A DNA stretch of 64,000 nt, taken from the NCBI GenBank assembly GCA_002179805.1, contig NAVB01000036.1, forward strand, positions 1 to 64,000, in the 5' to 3' direction. The DNA is from Acanthamoeba lenticulata (lineage: Eukaryota > Discosea > Longamoebia > Acanthamoebidae). The notes under the pieces were generated by a model. That model did not search any database and was not told where the DNA came from. It worked only from the letters and a program-made list of their open reading frames with translations. This document shows, in pieces, positions 1-10,458 of this stretch (its first letter is position 1; each line of letters begins with the position of its first letter). Both the position numbers and the translations under genes were made by a program.

Positions 1-2577
1 CAACCCAAATGCACGTTTACAGTGGCAGCGGACTCGGCTTGAGCATTGCCGAACGGCTGACGTCATTGTTCCTCGATGGGCGCATCAGCGTGGAGAGCGA
101 GGTGCGTTCTGGTCGCTCTATCTCATTGGGGCTCTCATGGTGTTCTGACTCGAGTGCGCTGTAGGAGGGCAAAGGCTCGACCTTCACGTTCAGTGCCAAG
201 TTCAGCCTGGACTACCACCACCCGCCACCTGAAAGTGCGCATCCTCACTATCACCTCCTCCTTCTCGCCTCGTGGCTCTCTCGCCACTTCGACGCAAAAC
301 CGTTCCGCAGACGAAGATTGGGGCTGACCTATTTATTTTTCTCTAAATAATGCAATTAAATCTCAGGCGTGGTTGTGTCGCTTGCCGGCTTCCCGATTTA
401 TATTATCGACGACAACGAACACGTGTGCCAGCAGATCACCACTCATCTCTCCCAGTTCGGTTGCCGGATAAGCTATGGTGCGTTCCTGCTGTGTTAGTCG
501 CGCGCCCAACATTCGGGTTCTTCTTACTCACTCATGGTTGGCGCACCGACAGCTTTGAATTGGCGACAGGGCTTCGCGGAGCTGAAGCAGGGCGATTACA
601 AGCTGCTGTTCCTGGACTACATGGTGCGCACTGCTTGGCGGCCTTCTCGTGGTTGAATTTGGGGCCTACCCCTACGCCCATGGGCACCTTGGCCTCACCG
701 CGTTCCTCAATGCACGTATGCGTACTTCCAAACACAATGTCTAGATGGGCGGAGTCACAGGTGTCGAAGTGTTCAAGCATCTCATGGAAGAGGTCGCTCT
801 TCGCGATTTGATCATCATTATGATGTACGCCTTCCTTTCCCTCCAAGAGAGAGAGCTTGGTTGCTTCACCGCCCACGCTAAACCCATAATGGCTCGCAGG
901 TGCACGCCAGCACAGAAGAAAGAAATCCAGCAGATCTGCCCGACGCTCAACGCCTTCCTCCTAAAGCCGGTTCGCTACCTTCGTGCCTTTTTTCTTCATC
1001 ACGTTCTTGTTTTGGTCAATCTTCTTCGAGGCTGACCGAGCTTGATGATGATGCTGTGCAGCTTCGGAAGAAGGAACTGCTCAACATTGTGATGAACCAC
1101 TCCGGCAGCAAACGCGGCGGCTACGCGCTTGAGGTGCCTACCAACTCGCAAAGCGAAGGAGAGAGCAAGGGCGCTGAGGAGGAACGGGCCATGGGCCAGC
1201 CCCTGGGCGGCATTCAGCTCAAAGTCCTGGTGGCTGAGGTTCGTGTTCCCCCTCTCAAGAACAGCCCAGTGGGGGTGGTCTCCTCACACGCGCCTCTTCC
1301 ACGTTTTAGGACAACAAAATGAGCGCCAAGATCCTGGACATGCTGATCAAGAAGGCTGGCCACTTGTGCACCATCGCTTCTGACGGTCAGCAGGCAGTCA
1401 CGGCCTACACCGAGTCCTCGCCGTTTGACATCATTTTCATGGTACCGCCCTCGCCTCGCGCTTGTCTCGTCTCGTGTGAATTGTCAAGCTGAAAGCTGTG
1501 CGTCTCCGTGACAGGATTGCCGCATGCCGATCGTCGACGGCTGGGCGGCCACCAAGCTCATTCGCGAGAAGGAGCGGATCGCAGCGCAGGAGAGCGAGCT
1601 GAGCCTCGAAGAGGCCCAGGCCAACCATGTGCCCATCGTGGCCCTCACGGCCGACGACTCGCGGGAGACCTGTTTGCAGGTGGGCATGGACGACTACTTG
1701 AGCAAGCCCGTTGACAAAGCTGCCTTCTACGAGATGCTCCGAAAGTACGCTCATCTCAAGCAGCAACGCACCCGAGCGAACCTGATCGACCAGCGGTACG
1801 CCCCTGCCTCTTCCCCTTTTCTTGCCCTTTTTTCTGTCACGATTTTGTTCATGGGATGATGACGGCTTGTGGTGGGATTATAGGCGCACGTCGCGAAGCG
1901 ACTCCCTCACACAGCTGCCTGAGGCCGACAAGAACAAGCAGAGCATCCGGATCATGCTTGTGGAGGACAATGCCACCAACGCGCTCATCGGTACAGCTCC
2001 CCTCCCTGCCTCGACTTTCTGCTAGAATCAGAGCGCTCACGATAAATGTCTCGTGGCCTGATCTACGTGCACGCAGGAGCGCGCGTGTTGCGACGGAAGA
2101 ACTTTCAGGTCGACATCGCACAGAACGGCAAGATTGCCCTCGACATGTTCCGTTCCAATCCCGACTTGTACAAACTCATACTCATGGTGCGTGTCCACCA
2201 AGCCCCTCCTTCCCCTCCGTACACGCACAAGACTGATGTCATGGCACACACTTAACAGGATATCCATATGCCGGTGATGGACGGAGTTACGTGCACGCGT
2301 CTCATCCGAGAGTACGAAACGGCGCAGGGCATCGAGAACAAGGTGCCCATCATCGCCCTTACAGGTACGACCTCCTCTCCTGTTCAGTGCGGCCTTTCTG
2401 CTGCTCTTTGGGTGGATGGAGCTAGTTTTTCTGATTGATTGTTCTTTCGCAGCCGATACGACACCGCGACAGAGACGAATTTGTATCGAGGCCGGCTGCA
2501 ACGAGTACCTCTCCAAGCCGATCAACTATCCCCTTTTGGTGGACACTGTGAAGAGATTCCTTCAAACCCTTTTGTGA
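1..2577 (+). CDS. Hybrid sensor histidine kinase, 3' part (HATPase end plus three receiver domains)
   Basis: The gene enters from the left edge, so its sensor and most of the kinase are missing. The first exon has the ATP-lid/G2 end of a histidine-kinase ATPase (GSGLGLSIAERL) and the next the closing strand (GSTFTFSAKFSL). Three receiver domains follow. REC1 (about 370-985) has the acidic pair in YIIDDNEH, an acceptor Asp in LLFLDYM and the late Lys in FLLKPVR. REC2 (about 1225-1790) has VLVAEDN, FMDCRMP and LSKPVDK. REC3 (about 1945-2577) has IMLVEDN, LMDIHMP and LSKPINY. Each is cut by short introns, several splitting the acceptor-Asp region. Such proteins autophosphorylate on His and relay phosphate to Asp residues and onward to an HPt protein. 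Three tandem receivers that all keep the acceptor Asp is uncommon. The stop is TGA at 2575-2577. Family certain; exact exon edges approximate. Confidence 0.85.
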
Positions 2578-2763
2578 AGCAGCAACAGCCTGTGTTGCGT
2601 TGCTGTCAGGCACTGGGCTAAAAAAACAAAAACAAAAATATAATTCAAAAAATAAAATCTTTCTCGTTCCTTTTTTTTCTTTTTCTTTTTCTCTGGGCAA
2701 CAAACACGAAACGGCCCGTTTTGGCGCCACAAGCCCCTTCATTCTCTGGTCTGGCCAGCCGCG

Positions 2764-3418
2764 ATGAGCAAGAAGAAGAAGTTCTACGCCGTGTCGGTGG
2801 GGCACACGACTGGCATCTTTGAAACTTGGCACGTTTGTTTTGTTTCTGTTCAGCTGACAATTTGGGCTCATCTTCTCCGCCTGCGCAGGGAGGAGTGCAA
2901 GGCGCAAGTGGATGGGTTCTCAGGGGCCAAGTTTAAGGGCTTTGCAACGCAGGCGCAAGCTCTCGCCTTTCTCGAGTAACCACCTTTCCAGCCTCGTCGT
3001 TCAGCTGAACCTCATTGCTCACCCGCCAGGTGAGCAGGGGTTCGGGCAGTTCAGTGCCGCGACCGACGGACACAGGAAAGGGGAAGCGAAAGCGAGAAGA
3101 GGAGGAGCAGGAAGAGGAAGATCCTGATGGCGGGGCAGCCCCACCGGTCAGGCCCTTCTTCACTTCCTCTTCTACGACTTCCCCTTCGCCACGCGAGGCC
3201 AAGAGGTCGCGCACAAAGGTCACGGCTCCCATATCAGCGGGCAGGTGCGTTCCTCCGGCCAGAGCTGGCTCCCCTTCCACCAATTCTCGCTCATGTGAGC
3301 GCCCTCTTCCGCCCCGTGCAGCAAGAGGAGCACCACGCTGCAGAAGTTCTTCGAGGAGAACGACCTGCAGGCCAAGGTGTGGGTTGACAAGGACTGGATT
3401 GTTGCCAACTGGAAGTAA
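2764..3418 (+). CDS. Small RNase H1-type hybrid-binding domain protein with PIP-box-like C-terminus
   Basis: After splicing, the first ~50 residues form an RNase H1 N-terminal RNA:DNA hybrid-binding domain (caulimovirus viroplasmin family): FYAVSVGHTTGIFETW, then EECKAQVDGFSGAKFKGFAT, then ALAFLE. Next come a GKRKR-rich basic/acidic linker (about 3075-3125), a Ser/Thr/Pro stretch and a second basic patch. The tail reads SKRSTTLQKFFEEN, which fits a PCNA-interacting peptide (xxxLxxFF after basic residues, with Ser in place of the usual Gln), then VWVDKDWIVANWK and the stop. No RNase H catalytic domain is present; the whole product is about 150 residues. The domain in RNase H1 binds RNA:DNA hybrids; a PCNA link is inferred only from the motif. 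Intron 1 (2829-2888) appears to be GC-AG, the only choice that keeps the conserved TW-EEC frame. The start is the first Met, directly before the domain. Confidence 0.75.
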
Positions 3419-3460
3419 TGGACGCTTCGATAACAATCACACAAGCCCAAGGCTCATTCC

Positions 3461-5093
3461 TCATTTCCAGAAGAAGACCTGCTCGTAGTACCGGTCGATG
3501 TTGGGCGTGTAGAGCGGAGTGTAGTTGTAGATCAGGGCCGAGTACTCCTCGGTCTTGTTCGCGAAGCTGTTGCCGCTCTTCCTCGCCTCACTGCCCTCAT
3601 CATCAACATCGTCAATGACAGGCAAGCAAGAAAGCAAGCCAGGCAGAATACACGGCAGCACACGTTCCGCACCTGACGAGGAAGTTGGCCAGCGCCTGCA
3701 TGGCCGCAACCGCGTCGGCCGTGTGGCTCAAGGCTTCGTCGCGGTCCCACTCACTGGAATCGTCAAGAGATCAACGCCTAGCACCCACAACGAGAGAACA
3801 ACGACGACAACAACGTACAAGGCGTTCCGTTCCGGGTGGAACTGCACAGCGTAGAACGGATAGCGCTTGCTCTCCATCGACGACACGAATGTTTGCCCTC
3901 GACGGTCTTGGTTGAGGGACAGGACATCCCACGTCGACAGGAAATGCTCGTTGTCTGGCGGGCCGGCGAGCAGTCAATCCCGTGTTCGCCAGCGCACATG
4001 TGGAAGGGGAAGAGAGACATCCACTTACGCGCATAGAGATTGGGCGACAGGCCGAGCTGGTGCAAGTTCTCGGTGATGGCCTGCGTGCGGAAGATCTCGA
4101 CGATGCGCTGCTCCATCGACCCAAAGAGGCGGCTGGGTAAAGGACGCGAGGGGCGCGTTCAGTTTGCCGCGGGGCCAAGGAGCGCGAGCATGATGGACGC
4201 ACCTGGACGGGGCCAAGCGCGTGAAGGACAGCGGGAGGGTCAGGTTCTCGGCGTCGAATCCGGTGAGGATCGTGTCGTCGCCCGACGCCAGGATGGCCAT
4301 TTGCTCAAAGCCCTGCGCGCCATACGCGATGAGCCACCGCGACCACACCTAAACGATCCAGCGTGATCCACGACAGCAGAGGAAGCACCTGGCAAGTGCC
4401 CCAGAGGGGGAAGTAGTTGCCGGCCTCGTTTTGCTGGCGCGAGCGAGCACATATTGCCTCTACAAGTCAGCAGAGACAACACCGCCAACGCGATCGAATT
4501 GATTGGGAGGGGGGTACCTTGCTGGCCCAGTTGTAGATGAACTTGCTTGTGTTCTGGTACTGCGAACCGGGGATATCGAGTTCGCCGCCCGGGAAGAGCA
4601 CGCCTGTACGCCGGTGCATGAGGAGGGTAAACGTTTGTATCAGCTGTGGTCGTGCTGGGGCTCATACCGTTGATGCTCTCGAGGAGGTGGACCAACGCGG
4701 GCTCGGGCAAGTCGAACCTTGTGGTCAAAGGAAGTTAATGCAACGAGTCAAAGCTACACCGGTGAAGGGGTGCGTACTGCACGGCGACGACGCGGGCCCC
4801 GGCACTCTCGAGCCTGCGCCGTCCGATGAACGTGGGCAAGTTTAATGAAGAGCTCGGAAGGAGGAAGAGGTGTCAGCGGGGCGGCACCATTTGACGTAAG
4901 CAGCGGCAAGGTAGGTGCGACCGAGGCCGTTGTACTGGGGGTCGGCGTAGGTGGGCTGGGCCATGACGCCAACAATAGGCCTCGCGTTGCGCACGGGCTC
5001 GCCTCCCTTCAGGCCATTGGTGAACCTTGCATCCACAACCGTCGCCACAACAAAAGCCAGGACCAAAGAAACGAGCAAGCTGCGCTGCATCAT
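3461..5093 (-). CDS. GGH: Gamma-glutamyl hydrolase, secreted or lysosomal
   Basis: Begins with a signal peptide (MMQRSLLVSLVLAFVVATVV), then RPIVGVMAQP and YLAAAYVKW, the opening strands of the class I glutamine-amidotransferase-like gamma-glutamyl hydrolase fold. FPGGELDIPGSQY follows. The nucleophile Cys lies in PLWGTCQ (codon near 4392-4394), and the catalytic His in VQFHPERNA (about 3823-3850). The C-terminus has an Asn-rich segment and YYEQVFFWK. The family removes poly-gamma-glutamate tails from folates and antifolates in lysosomes or outside the cell. About ten exons are cut by short introns. The start is a double Met in front of the signal peptide; the 132-nt gap to the divergent enoyl-CoA hydratase gene is probably a shared promoter. 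The catalytic pair is intact and nothing suggests decay. Inner splice sites are approximate. Confidence 0.87.
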
Positions 5094-5225
5094 CGGTCGG
5101 TTGCGCTAAAGAAGTGGCAGAAGCCGGACTAGCTCGTGTGCTTCTCGGGCAGCCCCGAAAGGAAAATGGCGAAAGAAACCCAAACAGGAAGCAAAAAAGT
5201 GTTTGTTGCTTCGATCACTCAAAGC

Positions 5226-6616
5226 ATGCGGCGTGTGGCAGTTCTTCGGCGAGCGTATGCCCCAGCTTCGGCCTCGACCGGCACCCGTGCTGCTGCGGGC
5301 TTAAGCATGCGCCTGTATGCCACCGGAGAAGGTGCTTCCAAGTATGAGTTCATCAACGTACGCGTACTCTTCATGGCCCTCCTTGTGCTGCCGTCGCCTC
5401 ACACATGCATGCTGTGCAGGTGGAGGACAAGGGAGAGGTGCGATGGGTGTCCCTCAACCGGCCAGACACGCACAATGCCTTCAACGAATTGGTCATCGCA
5501 GAAATCACCAGCGCCTTCACCACAATCCAGCGCGATGCCGCTCAGCAGAAGGTGCCCGCCCTTGCTCTGTTGGTGCTTGAGCCCCTGGGTGTAATCTTTG
5601 GTGTTTCACTACTCTAGTTCCGTGCCGTTGTGCTGACGGGCAACGGCAAGTCCTTCTCGGCTGGTGCTGACCTCAACTGGATGAAGAAGATGGCAACTTA
5701 CACGCAAGTACGCACGCCTCACCTACGCTCTTTCTCTTCTGGGATGCTTATTCGTCGTGCATGCATCGGTCGTGTATTCGCGAGCAGAAAGAGAACGAGC
5801 AGGACTCGCACAAGCTCTTTGACATGTTCAACGCCATCTACGCCTGCCCGATGCCCGTCATCGGCCGCATCAACGGCAACGCCATCGGTGGCGGGTCGGG
5901 CCTCGTCTCCGCCTGCGATTTCGCCTTCTCGGTCAACAAGGCCGTGTTTGGGTTCACCGAGGTGAAGCTGGGCCTCATTCCTGCCGTGATCTCGCCCTTT
6001 GTCATGATGAAGATCGGCAAGGGCAACTGCTCCCGCTACTTCCTCACCGGTGCGTCCACCTCTCTTCTTCTTCTTCTTCTTTCCCTTTCTGTGCGGCCGA
6101 GTGTGCTGACACCCGATTGGCTACCTGCACACGCAAGGTGAGCGGTTCAACGCGACCGAAGCGACACGGCTTGGCCTCATTCAGGGCTCCTTCGAGACGG
6201 TCGAGGAGCTCGACAAGGCCGTTGAAGGTGTCATCAACGTACGTAACTTGCACTGCGTCCGTTGGGCGTTCACTCATTGCCACTCTCTCTCTCTCTCTCT
6301 CTCGTTCTCTTCAATGGCCCACAGGAAATCAAGGCCAATTCGCCGGCAGCGATGCGCTCGTGCAAGCAGCTGATCAACAACGTCTACCACGCTCTCGGAA
6401 CTCCTCAGAAGAGCGAAGGCATCGCCGACATGAAGGTTTCTACAAAAGGAACTTCCTTCCAATTTTGTTTTCGCGCGTCTTAACTGTATGCCCTCTCCAC
6501 ACACACAGGAGCAAGTGGCCAGCGAGATCGCGCGCATTCGGGTGTCAAAGGAGGGCCAAGAGGGCCTGTCTGCCTTCCTCGAAAAGCGCAAGCCTGGGTG
6601 GGTCCTGAACCAGTAG
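5226..6616 (+). CDS. AUH: Mitochondrial enoyl-CoA hydratase/isomerase, methylglutaconyl-CoA hydratase-like
   Basis: A crotonase-family enzyme. The N-terminus MRRVAVLRRAYAPASAS is Arg-rich, lacks acidic residues and fits a mitochondrial targeting peptide. Oxyanion-hole segments are present: NGKSFSAGADLNWMKKM and GNAIGGGSGLVSACDFAF. The Glu-bearing stretch FGFTEVKLGLIPAVISPFV follows, then GERFNATEA and the C-terminal trimerisation helices to WVLNQ. FSAGADLNWMKKM resembles bacterial and mitochondrial 3-methylglutaconyl-CoA hydratases of leucine breakdown, which is the preferred reading; a broader enoyl-CoA hydratase role is possible. At least six introns, with donors such as gtacgc and gtacgt; one ends in a (CT)n tract (6283-6302). 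An in-frame upstream ATG at 5166 exists, but the 5226 start puts the targeting peptide first. AATAAA follows the stop by about 20 nt. Confidence 0.85.
6283..6302 (+). repeat. (CT)n pyrimidine run in an enoyl-CoA hydratase intron
   Basis: Ten CT units followed by cgttctcttc, in the intron between VEGVIN and EIKANSP (donor gtacgt at about 6240, acceptor at about 6325). Acts as the pyrimidine tract. Confidence 0.7.
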
Positions 6617-6636
6617 CAGTTGTGCACGCCCCCAAT

Positions 6637-6642
6637 AATAAA
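6637..6642 (+). terminator. Polyadenylation signal of the enoyl-CoA hydratase gene
   Basis: AATAAA about 20 nt after the TAG stop, in a short AT-richer stretch. The position suits a cleavage/polyadenylation signal, but this rests on the hexamer and its place alone. Confidence 0.45.
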
Positions 6643-6822
6643 GTTTTCAGATATCCAAAAGAACGAAAACGAAAGAGAGAGCGAAGATCCGAGCTTACTG
6701 AGGCAAACGGAGAGAGCATGCACACGTAACTCCCATGACAAGTGTGCCCACGCCGGGTCCAACGATAAGACCAGATTTGTTCATTTTCTTGTTGTTATTG
6801 TTTTCTTCCGGACAACAAGCTC

Positions 6823-8410
6823 TTAGAAGAGGAAGCTCAGGCCGACCTGCGGGCCGGTGCGGCGATCGTAGTTGACGGCAAACATCCACGCCCCGCGGCC
6901 CTTCTCGAGCTTGTGACCAATGGCCAGCCCCACGCCCTCCTGCACTCGCCCGAGCGGTTGTTTGTCACGAGCTGGCCTGGACGGGAAGGAGCAAGCGTAC
7001 CTCGGTGTCGAACTTGGCCTTGAAGTTGTAGGGGAAGCTCTCGGTCGGGCGCACCTCAACGCCAGCGGCGGTCCGGGCGTGGAGGTCGTTCATGTTGACT
7101 TCATACCTGCGTAACGCGCGGGTGGTCAGAGGCGGGAGGTCAGGCGAGGCAGAGCCAAACGCCAGTGGCGCACCGCGTGGAAAGGTGGACCGAAGGCAAA
7201 ACCTCGCGGGTGAACGTGGTCCTGATGGGGCCCATAACCTGCGCCACCGCCAGCCGCCAAGTGTGAGGCCCCGGCCAGGCAACAAACAAAACAAAACAAG
7301 TCAAGGGCGCACGGCAGCGGCCACGGTAAACTCGGTCGTTGCGTCGCTTGTGGAGCCCTCCCGCTTCAGGTAGCGCAAGCCCACCGACACTGCAAAGCCA
7401 CACACAGCAACACACACACCGCTCAGTCAATGGGGATGACTCCTCTGGGGAGAACGGCGAGGCGTACGGCTGGGCTTGGCCTCGGTGACCGAGTAGAGGA
7501 CCTCGGCGCCCGCCGCCCAGTTGGTGGAGACCGCCTGCCTCCCGTCCGGCGCGCCGGCCGCTCCGCCGTCAGAAGATGAGAGCGAGATAGCGAAGGAGAA
7601 GAAGAAGAAGAAGGAGGGCGCACAGCGAGGCCGTTGACGAGGAAGATGTGCTTCTCGGTCGTGTAGGTGAGCCGTGACGTAAACGATCTGCCGCTGTACT
7701 TGACTGAACTGACCAACTGCGCTCCAGCCGAATCGCACATGAGAAATGAGCAAGTCCCTCAACGCATCCCGTTCTGGCGCACGTACAATGGGCACCGACG
7801 GCTTGAGCGAGCTGACGACGACGTTCTTAAAGCTCAAGCTCCTCCCGAGCTTGTGAATGTACATCGCCTCCGCCGTGCCGTCACTCGACACCTGTGTCAG
7901 GTGCCGTCCTCCTATTGGGTCAGTCTGACTGATAGGCCACAGGAGCGAGCACGGGAGTGGCGAACCTCTCCTGCGAGGAGGAAGCTGTGCCGAGGCGCGA
8001 GAGAAGGCGTGTCGGGAACAACGCCCACGGGAGGAGGGGCGAGCGGTGAGGAGCAGTAGGAGAACCCCATCACGGGGTACGGCACCGGGGGCAGCAAAAG
8101 CAGGCGAACTGACTGCCGGAAGGGCCAGCCCTGTGGTGGAAGTGCGCCCATTCTCAGCAAATCAGACGTTGTATGGCGAGCATGCCTGGCAGCAGTTTAG
8201 AGGTGTACCGCAGTGCGCCTGGAGGGCCCAAAGCTCAACATGCTGGGAAAGTTGAGAATGTCTGTGCACTGTCGCGTGAGTCCAGATCAAGAGCGAAGCG
8301 ATTTGCGTAGTCGTACCGGCAGAGCGCTGATCGAGAAGACCATAAGAGCCAGGGTTTATTCCTGGCTGACCTCGCTCAGAGTCGTCAAAGGTGAGTTCCT
8401 CCTCCATCAT
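6823..8410 (-). CDS. Mitochondrial outer-membrane beta-barrel, Tom40-like (eukaryotic porin family)
   Basis: The well-supported part runs from about 7895 down to the stop at 6823-6825. It holds alternating beta-strand segments: VSSDGTAEAMYIHKLGRSL, then KYSGRSFTSRLTYTT, STNWAAGAEVLYSVTEAKPS, and GVEVRPTESFPYNFKAKF. The last strand is GPQVGLSFLF. This C-terminus matches the mitochondrial beta-signal (polar-x-Gly-x-x-hydrophobic-x-hydrophobic) read by the sorting machinery. Order and spacing resemble Tom40, the protein-import channel, more than VDAC, whose GLK motif I do not see. The 5' end is not resolved: an ORF opening at 8410 (MMEEELTFDDSERG, then NPGSYGLL) resembles the NPGxY entry of Tom40 N-termini, but I could not join it cleanly to the strands. 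VDAC or Mdm10-like proteins remain alternatives. Confidence 0.58.
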
Positions 8411-8771
8411 CTTGTGTGGCCTATTTTTCTTTTATATTATTTTCACTAGCTATTTATTCCTTGAATTGCTGCAAATTTTAAACACCACCGAGTGCACACT
8501 TACGCCTACCACGGCTTAGTACTAAGCGTAGAGCTCTCTCGTGATGGGCTCATCTGTGGGCAACACGAGCAAGCCTTGCAAGCCGTGAGTCCTCTCCCTT
8601 GGGAGGGTTTTCGTCCACACACGGAAACCGGGAAAGCGTTTTTCTCCTTTCCACGACACACAATTAAATTTCTTTTCGGGGTGTAGCGTGCAGAGAAGCG
8701 CTACGGCCGCCGCATAATCGGGCAGCGGCACACTAGCTTGTGGAGGACGTTTGTGCTGCCGGCCGACGAGG
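8411..8771. other. Divergent intergenic region between Tom40-like and PH genes
   Basis: The proximal part (about 8420-8480) is AT-rich and suits a promoter. A short frame at 8543 (MGSSVGNTSKPCKP) ends at a gtgagt donor, and a pyrimidine tract with gtgtag lies at about 8655-8687; this may be a 5'-UTR exon and intron of the PH gene. No conserved protein or RNA is visible. Confidence 0.4.
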
Positions 8772-10330
8772 ATGCAAGTGCCCACGATAGAGGGTTGGCT
8801 GGAAAAGCAGGGGGGAGTGAGGAAGAATTGGAAGCGCAGATATTTTGTTCTCGATGGAAAGAAGCTCAAGTACTTCAAGCAACAGAGGGACGCGCCCAGT
8901 AAACCCATCGATGCTATTGTCCTTGATGTACGTCTCTTTTTTTCATTCTTGCTGTTCACAATCCTAAATTCAGTTCGATTTTTGTAGCGCACGTCCAAGA
9001 TTATCTATATTCGAGACAAGGTGCGGCCCAACGACTCTGCTCCTGGTTGTGGTTTCGCCATCGAGACACCCTCCCGTACGTCGCCTTGTCCTTCGCCCGC
9101 GCCAGTGTTCTTGCTGCAGGAAGCAGCTGGCCCACGTGCGGTCGTGTTTTTCACATGTGCCAACACAGGAACGTACATACTCGCTGCTGGTTCGATGGTG
9201 GAAAGAGACCGATGGGCAATCGACATCCAGATGGCGCTCTCCGTTCTCTATGGCCTACCCAAGCCCGTCACTCTTGCGCGGCAGGACTCTGCGGTACTCC
9301 CCGCGCATGTGTGCGCCGCCACTGGACTGCGCTCACCATACACGCCGTACACGCACAACAGGCACAACAACCCGCTCCATCTGGCGGCATCGAGCGCCAG
9401 CCGTCGGGCACGCTTCTCCAGCCACAAGCGCCGGGTCTCGCGACGTCGCCTGCTCTACAGGCGTCGAGCACGAGTGCCGGCGGGCCACAGAATCGGGCGC
9501 CGCGGTACTCGATGGCCTACTCTGAAGTGCCAGTGAGCCAACCAGCCTTAGGCTCCACCACCAAGGAGGCCGCCCCAGCAGGTGACGATACCTCCGCGTG
9601 CGACTTGTATGCTGTTGTTGTGGTGTACTCAAGACTTGGGCTGCGCAGGTTCACTGGCCCCGGACGGGCTGCCAACAATCGAGGACTACAACGGCGACCA
9701 TGACGCGCGACGAGGCACGCAGAACCTACTCTCCATGGCCAAGACTGGCCTGAGCGCCCTCAATCCGATCTCTGGCTCTTCGAGAGCGGCCCCACTGGGT
9801 GAGTGAAAGCATTAATGAGTGAAGAGACAAGGAGAGGCTCATGACGAGGCATGCGCATAAATGCAGGGCGGAAGGATGAAGTGGATATGCTGAAGGAGGA
9901 GCTCTTGCGCAAGGATCGCCAGTTGGAGTTGGCCGAGCGAAAGCTCCGAGTCCTCGATGGGGCCTACGCCGATATGTCCGAAAAGTACGCGTCGCTCGTT
10001 CCGCTCCGACGTCTCTTCATATCGTCTTTGCTACGCGTGGTCGTTACTCACCACGCCTGGTGGTGAGCGCAGGTATTTTGTGAGCGTGGCGGTCTTTGCC
10101 AAGATGAACGCAGCGACGGAGGGCTGCTACTGTAACATAGATGTCTACCAGCTCTACGCCGAAGCGCAGCGACTTCAGGTTCGAGTTTGATACAACCGTC
10201 ACAGCATTGACTCAACTCGTTCTTACATGATGTTATTCGATTATTTGCTTCAACACAGATCGACCCTCAAGAATGGCCGCAGTGGATCACGACGCAGGTG
10301 CAGCAGAACGCAAGCCGCATGCGAGGCTGA
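8772..10330 (+). CDS. PH-domain protein with C-terminal coiled coil
   Basis: The PH domain begins at once: VPTIEGWLEKQGGVRKNWKRR and YFVLDGKKLKYFKQQ, then RTSKIIYIRDK, CGFAIETPSR, TYILAAGSMVERDRWAIDIQ. The conserved Trp of the C-terminal helix is in RDRWAID. The FAIETPSR-TYILAAG join requires an intron at 9076-9168. A Ser/Pro/Gln-rich linker follows (about 9360-9580), then a DGLPTIEDYN segment and a short coiled coil (KDEVDMLKEELLRKDRQLEL, about 9880-9990). The last exons include VYQLYAEAQRLQ and end in VQQNASRMRG. PH domains bind phosphoinositides or proteins; ligand and partner cannot be told, so a signalling adaptor is a guess. The first Met inside the PH frame is used; an upstream exon (MGSSVGN at 8543) could add a myristoylated start but has a poor acceptor. 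Confidence 0.72.
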
Positions 10331-10458
10331 ACGAAGAGGAGGAAGAAGAAGAAAGAACAAAGAAGCTGTTGCTTGTCCGTCATTTTTCGTCTTTTTTCTT
10401 TTTTCCTGGAAGAGTTTCTCTTGAGAGGACCGTTGTGGCATAGGCTAGTTTGTCAAAG

